15,471 nt of DNA from Dehalococcoides mccartyi. GTDB taxonomy: Bacteria; Chloroflexota; Dehalococcoidia; UBA2979. Position 1 is the stretch's first letter; each line of letters starts with the position of its first letter. Location of the stretch: positions 1 to 15,471 of the forward strand of contig CAMDAY010000025.1 in assembly GCA_945888895.1 (NCBI GenBank), given 5' to 3'. Made by a program: the position numbers and the translations under genes. The notes under the pieces were generated by a model. It did not search any database and was not told the origin of the DNA. It saw only the letters and a program-made list of their open reading frames with translations. Below, piece after piece: positions 1-6,503 of this stretch.

Positions 1-3000
1 GGTTGACGAGGAAGTCGTGGCGCTCGGACTCCGCGGTGAGGTCTTCCATCGCCTCGACGTTCACCGGGCCGAGGGCGCGGATGCCCGCGCGGATCTCCGT
101 GATGCGCGCGCGCAGCGCCGGTACGTCGACCTCAGCCCCCCCGCGCACCGCGGGCATCTCGCCCGCACCCACGAGGTCGCCGTCCTCGTCGTCGCCGTCG
201 GCACCGCCGAGGCCCGCGAGCGGACGGACGATCGGCTTCTCGGGACGGACGGTGCCGTCCTCCTGAACGATCATGTTCTCCTCGGTCAGTTCGGCGTGGA
301 GCTTCTGCACGCGCTCCGCCGCCTGACGCAGCCGGTTCTCGCTCTCCAGCATCTCGCGCTCGGCGGCGAGGAGCGCCCGCTGCACGTCACCGCGCGCCGC
401 CGCGAGCTCGCGCTCCTCGGAAGACAGGTCTGCGGTTGCCGCGTGCGCGGGGCCGACGGCCGCCTGCGCCTCGGCGCGTGCCGTGCGGTTGTTCGCGAGG
501 TGCTCGCGCCGGTCGCGCAGCGTGAGGTCGAGGTCCTCCTGCTCGCGCACGAGTGCCTCGAGCTGGGCGCGCTGGCCCTCGAGCCGTTCGAGCGCCGCCT
601 TCCGTGCCGCCACGCGCTCGTCACGCTGGGCGATCAAGGAGCGTCGCTCCGCCTCGACAGCGGCGTGCTTCTGCGTCGCGAGCGTCACCTGCTCCGCAGC
701 CGTGTCGCGCTCACCGCCGACGGCGACCGAGCGGTCGCGCAGCGCGCCGATGCGCTGCGTCACGTCTTCGATGTTCGCGCGGGCGGTGTCGACCTTCGTG
801 CGCCATTCGGCGCCTACGGCTGCGCCGTCAGCGGCGGCCTGTTCGAGGCGACGGTCGATCGCCTTCAGCTCCGACGCCAGCTCGGCGTGCCGGCGCTCGA
901 TCGAGGTGCGTGTGCCCTCGTGGACGCGGCGGCGTTCCTCGGCGGCGTCGACTTCCTTGCGTGCAGCCGTCACGGTGTCGCGCGCGTCGAGCACCACGGC
1001 CCTGGCGTGCTCGACCCGGGCCTGCGCCGGCGCGATCGAGGCCTGCGCGGAGGTGATCTGCTCGGGCAATCCTTCGAGCTCGCGCTGGAGCGAGAACTGC
1101 TCCGCGACGCCCCCGGAGCGCCCGCCATACATCGACCCACCGGGGCGCAGCAGCATGCCGTCGCGCGTGACCACGGAGCCGAGGCCGCGCGTCACCATCT
1201 GCTCGGCAACGCGCATGTCCTCGACGATGATCACGCGGCCGAGCAGCGTGTCCACGAGGGGACGGTACTTCTGATCGCAACGCACGAGGCGCGACGCGAT
1301 ACCGACGACGCCACGCTCGTTGAACAGGTTCAGCGGGTAACGGTGCTCGATCGCGTCGAGTGGGTACACGGTGACGGTGCCCGTACCGTGGTCGCGCAGG
1401 TACGCGAGCGCAGCCAGCGCCTCCTCGCGGTGTTCGACGACCACGGCGGACAGGTGCTCCGCGAGCGCAGCTTCGACCGCAATCTCGAGGCCATCCGGCA
1501 CGTGGATCAGGCGGCTCACCGCGTCGATGATCCCCGTCAGCGGCTCTTCGCCTTCAACCGGCTCTTTCTTGCCTGCCTCGACGAGCGCCTGCGCACCCGC
1601 GTTTCCGGCGGGGACGGAGTCGCGCAGCATCTCGATCAGCGACTGGCGCTCTTCGAGCTGCTTCACCTGCTGCTGCGCGGCGCGCAGCGCCTCGGTCGCG
1701 GCCTGCTCCGCGCGCACTTCTTCCTCGAGCCGGCGCTCGGCCGACTCGCGTCGCTCGCGCGCCAGCCTCGAGGCCTCGGCGAGCGCCTCGCCGGCGCGCG
1801 CATGCTCGCTGGCTAGGGCGTTCTGCTCTTCGGTCATGCGCAGGAGGTCGATGCGCTGCGCGGACGCCTGCTCGCGGGCCTTCGCGTCGGCCTCCGCACG
1901 AGCCTGCTCCTCGCGGATGCGGCGCTCGCCGTCCTCGATCTCCATCTCGAGGCGGGCGCGGCGCGCCTCGGCCTCGTTCAGGTCGCGCAGCACGGTGCGT
2001 GTCGCCTCGTCGGCGGAGGTCAGCGCCGCGCGGGTGCGAGCCAGTTCCGTCTGCGCGGAGGTCAGTGCGCCGTCAAACTCCTTGATCACCGCGTCGATCG
2101 ACGACGCGTCGTCGGCCGGGACATCCTCGACGGCGATCGCCGCCTCGAGCTCCTTGCGCCGCACGGAGAGCAGTTCGAGCCGCTGCGCTGCGAGCGCCAC
2201 GGCCTGCTCCAGCCGCAGCCCTTCCTCGGCGAGCTCGCGCTCGCGCGCCTGCGCCGTTTCGAGGGCCGCGCGGCGAGCCTGCAGGCTCTCCTCGACGACC
2301 TTCAGGCGCGCCTCGGTCTTCTGCAGCTCGGCACGCGCGGCGTTGAACGCCTGCGCCTGCTGGTCATGCGCCGCCTGCGAGGCCGTGCGGACCTCGAGCG
2401 CGTCGCGCAGTTCGGCTTCGAGCACCACCTGCAGCGCGTCCGACAGGTCGGCGGCCAGCTCCTGGTAGCGCGCGGCGCGTCGTGACTGGCGAGCGAGCGC
2501 GCGCAGGCGCGGCTCGACCTCGCGGATCAACATGCGGACGTGGCCGAGATTGTCGCGCGTCTCGACGAGACGGCGCTCCGACAGCGTCAACTGGTGGCGG
2601 TGGCGACGGACGTCCGCGGCCTCCTCGATCAGCGCGCGACGATCCGCGGGGCGCAGCGCCAGCACCTCGTCGACGAGGCCCTGCGACATGTGCGCGTACG
2701 AGTTCTGACCGACCTGCGCGCGGCGGAACAGGTCGAGGACGTCCGACAGGCGCACCTGCTGGTTGTTGATCAGGTACTCGTTCTCACCGGAGCGGTGCGC
2801 GCGGCGCGTCACGGCCACCTCGGCGAAGTCGATCGGCATCCAGCCGTCCGAGTTGTCGAGGTACAGCGTGACCTCGGCAAGGCCCATCTGCCGGCGCTTG
2901 TCGGAGCCGGAGAAGATCACATCCTCGGTCTTGCGGGCGCGGATCTGTTTCGACGACTGCTCACCCAGCGCCCAGCGGAGCGCGTCGGCGACGTTCGACT

Positions 3001-3109
3001 TGCCGGAGCCGTTGGGCCCGGCGATGACGGTCATGCCCGGCCCGAACTCGAACCGCTGCCGGTCCGCGAACGCCTTGAATCCATGGACCTCGAGTCGCCT
3101 CAGGTACAA
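1..3109 (-). CDS. smc: Chromosome segregation protein SMC (C-terminus missing, runs off left edge)
   Basis: SMC ATPase that, as a dimer with ScpA/ScpB, compacts and helps segregate the chromosome. The visible 1036 residues begin with the SMC head: Walker A GPNGSGKS at about residues 31-38, then a Q-loop and an ERR/IEEAA-type segment. A long Ala/Glu/Arg-rich coiled coil leads to a hinge at about 500-660, containing LTGIIDAVSRLI and ending in a Gly-rich GGSMYGGRSGG stretch. A second coiled coil follows, and then the start of the C-terminal head (LGPVNVEAMEDL). The signature motif and Walker B, expected in the last 120-150 residues, lie outside the window. The start is a TTG at 3109 because an in-frame TAG (the rnc stop) sits immediately upstream and the sequence from it (YLRRLEVHGFKAFAD) matches the SMC N-terminus. 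There is no spacer after rnc, so translation is probably coupled. Identification is very secure. Confidence 0.97.
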   Translation of the reverse strand, partial: MYLRRLEVHGFKAFADRQRFEFGPGMTVIAGPNGSGKSNVADALRWALGEQSSKQIRARKTEDVIFSGSDKRRQMGLAEVTLYLDNSDGWMPIDFAEVAVTRRAHRSGENEYLINNQQVRLSDVLDLFRRAQVGQNSYAHMSQGLVDEVLALRPADRRALIEEAADVRRHRHQLTLSERRLVETRDNLGHVRMLIREVEPRLRALARQSRRAARYQELAADLSDALQVVLEAELRDALEVRTASQAAHDQQAQAFNAARAELQKTEARLKVVEESLQARRAALETAQARERELAEEGLRLEQAVALAAQRLELLSVRRKELEAAIAVEDVPADDASSIDAVIKEFDGALTSAQTELARTRAALTSADEATRTVLRDLNEAEARRARLEMEIEDGERRIREEQARAEADAKAREQASAQRIDLLRMTEEQNALASEHARAGEALAEASRLARERRESAERRLEEEVRAEQAATEALRAAQQQVKQLEERQSLIEMLRDSVPAGNAGAQALVEAGKKEPVEGEEPLTGIIDAVSRLIHVPDGLEIAVEAALAEHLSAVVVEHREEALAALAYLRDHGTGTVTVYPLDAIEHRYPLNLFNERGVVGIASRLVRCDQKYRPLVDTLLGRVIIVEDMRVAEQMVTRGLGSVVTRDGMLLRPGGSMYGGRSGGVAEQFSLQRELEGLPEQITSAQASIAPAQARVEHARAVVLDARDTVTAARKEVDAAEERRRVHEGTRTSIERRHAELASELKAIDRRLEQAAADGAAVGAEWRTKVDTARANIEDVTQRIGALRDRSVAVGGERDTAAEQVTLATQKHAAVEAERRSLIAQRDERVAARKAALERLEGQRAQLEALVREQEDLDLTLRDRREHLANNRTARAEAQAAVGPAHAATADLSSEERELAAARGDVQRALLAAEREMLESENRLRQAAERVQKLHAELTEENMIVQEDGTVRPEKPIVRPLAGLGGADGDDEDGDLVGAGEMPAVRGGAEVDVPALRARITEIRAGIRALGPVNVEAMEDLTAESERHDFLVN

Positions 3110-3904
3110 CTAAATCCCGCTCTCTGATCGCTGACCGCTGGGGTCGGCTGTGCTCTGGCTGTGGTTCGCGAGACGCGCGCGGAGGATCGGCAGCGCCTCA
3201 CGCGCCGCCTCCTTCTCCGCCTCTTGCTTGCTCGATCCGCTGCCGTGCCCCAGCACCTCGCCCGCGACGCGGACCTCGATGTTGAAGTGGCGCTCGTGCT
3301 CGGGCCCATCGGCCATGACGAGGACGTACTCGGGCCGTCCGAAGCGGTCCTGCGCGATCTGCTGCAGGGCCCCCTTCGGGTTCAGGATGTCGGGGTCGCG
3401 CGTGAGTGCCTCGAGGTCGTCGTGGAGCGTGCGCGCCACGAAATCGCGCACCACGTCGAGCCCCTGGTCGAGGTAGATCGCTCCGACGATCGCCTCGTAG
3501 GCGCGCTCGAGGTTGCCTTCGCGCTCGCGGCCGCCCGTCTGCTCCTCGCCTCGTCCGAGGCGCAGCCACGGACCGAGGTCGAGAACGTCGACGGCGATGC
3601 GGGAGAGCGTAGGGCCGCAGACGAGCTGGGAGCGCCATTCGGTCAGCCGCCCCTCCTGCACGTCCGGGAAGCGAGCGAAGAGCGTCTGCGCGACGATCAG
3701 GCCGAGCGTGGCGTCGCCAAGGAACTCGAGCCGCTCGTTCGTGGGCGTGGGGTCGTCGGGGTGCTCGTTGGCGTACGAGGGGTGGGTCAGGGCTTCGCGG
3801 AGCAAGGCGAGGTTATGGAAAGCGACACCCACCTGCACTTCGAGTGCAGCGAGTTCGTTCGAATCTGGCGATGCAGCGGCCGGGTGTGCAGACACAACGA
3901 CCAC
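3110..3904 (-). CDS. rnc: Ribonuclease III
   Basis: Double-stranded-RNA endonuclease that processes rRNA precursors and structured mRNAs. At 264 aa it has the usual order: an RNase III domain at about 20-165 with the signature NERLEFLGD (56-64), then a double-stranded-RNA-binding domain at about 172-242 (NPKGALQQIAQ ... GSGSSKQEAEKEAA). The GTG start at 3904 leaves a roughly 20-residue leader before the conserved fold; another in-frame GTG lies three codons later, so the exact start is uncertain. Metal-ligand positions E60 and D64 and the later E137 (AYEAIVGAIYLD) are present. The position matching E. coli D114 reads as Arg134 (codon 3503-3505), which is unusual. It lies directly upstream of smc, a common bacterial pairing, and starts divergently from cca. 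Confidence 0.96.
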   Translation of the reverse strand: MVVVSAHPAAASPDSNELAALEVQVGVAFHNLALLREALTHPSYANEHPDDPTPTNERLEFLGDATLGLIVAQTLFARFPDVQEGRLTEWRSQLVCGPTLSRIAVDVLDLGPWLRLGRGEEQTGGREREGNLERAYEAIVGAIYLDQGLDVVRDFVARTLHDDLEALTRDPDILNPKGALQQIAQDRFGRPEYVLVMADGPEHERHFNIEVRVAGEVLGHGSGSSKQEAEKEAAREALPILRARLANHSQSTADPSGQRSESGI

Positions 3905-4025
3905 GCCTGAGCCTTTCCCATCGGACGCGCCCGCCGCGCGTAGGATGTGCAGAACGCCCAGCCCGACGGCATGACACGTGGGGAGAGTCAGCCGGGTTCA
4001 GGGATCGTAGGGAGCACCTTCAACA
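3905..4025. promoter_or_regulatory. Divergent intergenic region between rnc and cca
   Basis: These 121 bp separate two divergent transcription units and must hold the start signals for at least the cca operon. I see a TAGGAT hexamer at 3941-3946 on the plus strand that could act as a -10, but no good -35 lies about 17 bp upstream. A GGAG at 4011-4014 is a possible ribosome-binding site for the GTG at 4026. No strong hairpin or operator-like palindrome is evident. The promoter role is inferred from gene orientation only. Confidence 0.35.
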
Positions 4026-5285
4026 GTGTCAAGAAAGGCTCACGCGCCTATGCGGCCTAGCCTTCCACAGCTCCGCGCGCTGGTGAAACCGGCCCAGCTC
4101 GCCCTGCTCGACGCTGCTACCAACGAGGCGGCGACGTCTGGCGTTTCCCTCTGGCTCGTGGGCGGCGCGGTCCGCGACCTCGCCCTCGGACGCCCCGTCC
4201 ACGACCTCGACCTGGCCCTCCCCGTCGAAGTCGCTCCATTCGCCGCTGCCGTCATCACCCGCCTCGGCGCCGGCGCGACCGGCGAGGACGAGTCGCGCTT
4301 CGGCACCGCCTCTGTCCGCTTCGAGGACGCCCGGCTCGACCTCGCCCGCCTGCGTACCGAACGTTATGTCTCTCCTGGTGCCCTGCCCGAGGTTGCCTTC
4401 GTGAGCCGCGTCGAGGACGACCTCGGCCGGCGTGACTTCTCCGTGAACGCGATGGCCCTCGGCCTGGCCGGCGCTGAAGCGGACGTGCTGATCGACCCAT
4501 CCGGCGGCCTCACCGACCTCGTCGCGCGCCGCCTGCGCGTGCTCCACGCCCGCTTGTTCGAGGATGACGCGACCCGCCTCTGGCGCGGTGCACGCACAGC
4601 GGCCGTCTTCGACCTCGAACCGGACGAGGCAACCGCCCGCCTGATCGCGGACGGGACGCGCTACCTCGACACGATCTCCGGCGACCGCATCACCGCCGAG
4701 TTGAAATTCACCGCCCGTCGAGGCCGCGCGGGCCGGACACTGGCACTCGCCCACGCGTGGGGCGTCCTGCGCGGCACGCACCGGGCGCTCCGCCTCGACA
4801 CCTCGAGCGCCCGCGCGCTCCAGCACCGCACCGGCCCCATCGTGTTCGAGGTGTTCATGGCAGTGCTGCTGGCCCCGCTCCCGGAGCGCGCCGCCGTCCT
4901 CGAACGTCTCGCCGCGCCCCGCGTCGTCGCGACGACGGTCGAGCAGACCGCTCGGCTCGTCGAGGCCGGTGCGGGCGCCGCAACGCCCGAGGTCCTTGAA
5001 GGGCTTGCCGGGGCGACCGAGGATGCGCGGACCGCGGCGCGCTGGCTCGACCCCGAGCGGCAGCCGGCACTCCAGCGCGACCTCGGTCGGTGGGAGCGGA
5101 CCCGCCCGGTGCTCGGTGCCGAGGAGCTGATGCGGCTCGGCGTCCCGAAGGGGCCCGCGCTCGGCGTGATCCTCGGCCGCTTGCGCCGTGCGCGCTATCT
5201 CGGCACGCTGGGGACACGCGCGGAGGCGCGACGGGCTGTCCGGGAATCGGCAGCGCACGAGGGGACGGCGGAGTCGCATGACTGA
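4026..5285 (+). CDS. cca: CCA tRNA nucleotidyltransferase / poly(A) polymerase family (class II)
   Basis: Template-independent nucleotidyltransferase of the class that adds or repairs the 3' CCA of tRNA. Visible motifs are the nucleotide-binding GGAVRD (46-51) and the catalytic DLDL (Asp60 and Asp62), then RRDFSVNAMA (135-144), which reads the ribose and metal, and a head-neck motif beginning FEDDATRLWR (about 178-187). The rest is an Arg/Ala-rich helical tRNA-binding region. No HD phosphohydrolase domain is seen. Full CCA addition and A-only addition cannot be told apart from sequence here. Two starts are possible: GTG at 4026 (GGAG 11 nt upstream) or ATG at 4050 (AGAAAGG 11 nt upstream); the conserved domain begins well after both. 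It is the first gene of a three-gene run and overlaps the next gene by 8 bp. Confidence 0.93.
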   Translation: MSRKAHAPMRPSLPQLRALVKPAQLALLDAATNEAATSGVSLWLVGGAVRDLALGRPVHDLDLALPVEVAPFAAAVITRLGAGATGEDESRFGTASVRFEDARLDLARLRTERYVSPGALPEVAFVSRVEDDLGRRDFSVNAMALGLAGAEADVLIDPSGGLTDLVARRLRVLHARLFEDDATRLWRGARTAAVFDLEPDEATARLIADGTRYLDTISGDRITAELKFTARRGRAGRTLALAHAWGVLRGTHRALRLDTSSARALQHRTGPIVFEVFMAVLLAPLPERAAVLERLAAPRVVATTVEQTARLVEAGAGAATPEVLEGLAGATEDARTAARWLDPERQPALQRDLGRWERTRPVLGAEELMRLGVPKGPALGVILGRLRRARYLGTLGTRAEARRAVRESAAHEGTAESHD

Positions 5286-5667
5286 CGACAACTGCGGGAT
5301 CTGCGGGCTGGCGGCGGAGCCGGTGCTGCTCCAGATGTGCTTCCGCTGCGACACGCTCTACCACCTGAATCCCTACTCGAACGTCGAGGGGGTCGACTGC
5401 GGCGACGCGATTATCGGCACGGAGCTCGGCCTCTACTACTACTGCTCGCCGTGCATCGTCGCGATCAACGACGAGCTCAACGAGCTCGTGATGCAGGAGT
5501 CGCAGCAACGCGAGTCTGAACGACAGCCCGGCTGGCGTGCACCCGGCACCACCGTGTCCGAGGCATCCGCGGCGCCGTCCCCGCCACCATCGTCGAGCAC
5601 CTCGCCCGCCCCACCTCGCGCGGCCGGTCCGCCGCCGCGTCGCCGCTTCCGGCGCATCGACCGGTGA
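5278..5667 (+). CDS. Small cysteine-rich zinc-finger-like protein
   Basis: I do not recognise a named family. The 129-aa product has an N-terminal half with paired cysteines in a C4HC3-like order: C6-x2-C9, C21-x2-C24, H29, C41, C56-x2-C59. That layout recalls cross-brace RING/PHD-type zinc domains, although the H29-to-C41 gap of 11 residues is longer than the usual two. A short acidic helix-like stretch follows (INDELNELVMQES). The C-terminal 50 residues are low-complexity Pro/Ser/Ala ending in a basic PPPRRRFRRIDR. There is no signal peptide. The ATG at 5278 lies inside the end of cca (8-bp overlap), and the stop overlaps the next gene's GTG by 4 bp, so translational coupling is likely. Zinc binding is inferred from cysteine spacing; the role is unknown. 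Confidence 0.82.
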   Translation: MTDDNCGICGLAAEPVLLQMCFRCDTLYHLNPYSNVEGVDCGDAIIGTELGLYYYCSPCIVAINDELNELVMQESQQRESERQPGWRAPGTTVSEASAAPSPPPSSSTSPAPPRAAGPPPRRRFRRIDR

Positions 5668-6005
5668 GCGTCGAGCCCTCGGATCCCGCGGCCGCGACGA
5701 CCGAGGTCGCCCGCGCACCTCGCACTGCCGCAACTGAGACGACCGCCCGAGGCAGCGCATTCGGTTCGTTGTTCTTCTTCTGCGTGGGCGCGCTCGTGAT
5801 GAAACTGAGCGGTGCGCTGCCGGAGTTCTTCAGCAGCGCGTTCGAGTTGCTGGTGTACGCGGGCATCGCGCTGAGCGTCGCCATCGCCTACCGGCGCTTC
5901 GTGCGGAACGCGATGGAGCAGCGGCGTCTCGACCGTGCAGCGCAGGAGCGCCGCACAAAGGCCGTCGAAACCAGGCCGGGGCGGCCCTCGAAGCGGCGCG
6001 GCTAG
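5664..6005 (+). CDS. Small membrane protein with two predicted TM helices
   Basis: Unrecognised 113-aa protein. After a polar, Ala/Thr-rich N-terminus (1-29) come two hydrophobic segments long enough to span a membrane: about 31-49 (GSLFFFCVGALVMKL) and about 58-77 (ELLVYAGIALSVAIAY). The C-terminal 35 residues are strongly basic (RRFVRNAMEQRRLDRAAQERR ... KRRG) and probably cytoplasmic by the positive-inside rule. The GTG start overlaps the stop of the zinc-finger-like gene in a GTGA arrangement, so the two are probably translated together. The stop lies only 6 bp from the stop of the convergent acetyltransferase gene. Function is unknown; a partnership with the upstream soluble protein is only inferred from coupling. 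Confidence 0.75.
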   Translation: MSVEPSDPAAATTEVARAPRTAATETTARGSAFGSLFFFCVGALVMKLSGALPEFFSSAFELLVYAGIALSVAIAYRRFVRNAMEQRRLDRAAQERRTKAVETRPGRPSKRRG

Positions 6006-6011
6006 CGTTAC

Positions 6012-6503
6012 CTAGTTCCGACCGCCCCGCGCGAACCACGTGACGTCTCCGTCGTCGCCGGGCGGCGTCTCCTCGGGCGGCAGTGGCGTGTAGCCCACGC
6101 GCAGCATGAAGTAGAGCCCGCGCCCGTTGCCTCGAGGTACCCGCGCGATCACACGGTCGATGCCATTGCGCTTCAGCCGTCGCTCGATCACCAGGACCGC
6201 CTTCGTCGCCGTCGCGCGACCTCGATGTTCCGGTGCGATCGCCACAGCCCACAGCGACGCTTCGCCTGCGACCGGTGCGTCGCGCTGCACGACCGCGACC
6301 CCGACGTCCTCGGACCGCTCGCGCACGAGGTACCACTCTGCATCGCCGGGGAACTCGTGCAGCGGCCCTTCGAACGCGTGCTCGATGCCGTCCGCGAGCG
6401 CGCGGTGCAGCGACGGATTGCCGAGGATGCTCGACGCGTCGGCTGCGACGAGCGAGATGCCGAGGCCGCGCGCCCACACGCCGCTGGAGGAGCGGGTGGT
6501 CAC
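6012..6503 (-). CDS. GNAT-family N-acetyltransferase
   Basis: Acetyl-CoA-dependent acyltransferase of the GNAT superfamily; the substrate cannot be told. The 163-aa product shows the GNAT core: a beta-strand and acetyl-CoA-binding segment LWAVAIAPEHRGRATATKAV (84-103), in which the pyrophosphate loop is RGRATA rather than the commoner RGxGxG. A helix follows (VLVIERRLKRNGIDRVIARV), then the C-terminal GLYFMLRVGYTPL, the usual motif B. The GTG start at 6503 overlaps the dinG stop by 4 bp (GTGA), making this the last gene of the minus-strand run. A much longer open frame on this strand over the same stretch (up to 8099) is an extension antisense-like to dinG codons and is not the gene. Confidence 0.88.
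   Translation of the reverse strand: MTTRSSSGVWARGLGISLVAADASSILGNPSLHRALADGIEHAFEGPLHEFPGDAEWYLVRERSEDVGVAVVQRDAPVAGEASLWAVAIAPEHRGRATATKAVLVIERRLKRNGIDRVIARVPRGNGRGLYFMLRVGYTPLPPEETPPGDDGDVTWFARGGRN

Noticed and set aside
17..1816. Long plus-strand open frame of 599 codons opposite smc
   Set aside because: It is antisense to the coiled-coil and hinge codons of smc, is rich in Arg/Leu/Ala as expected from GC-rich antisense frames, and shows no domain motif.
4029..5354. Minus-strand open frame of 441 codons opposite cca
   Set aside because: The plus-strand frame has all the nucleotidyltransferase motifs; the antisense frame has none.
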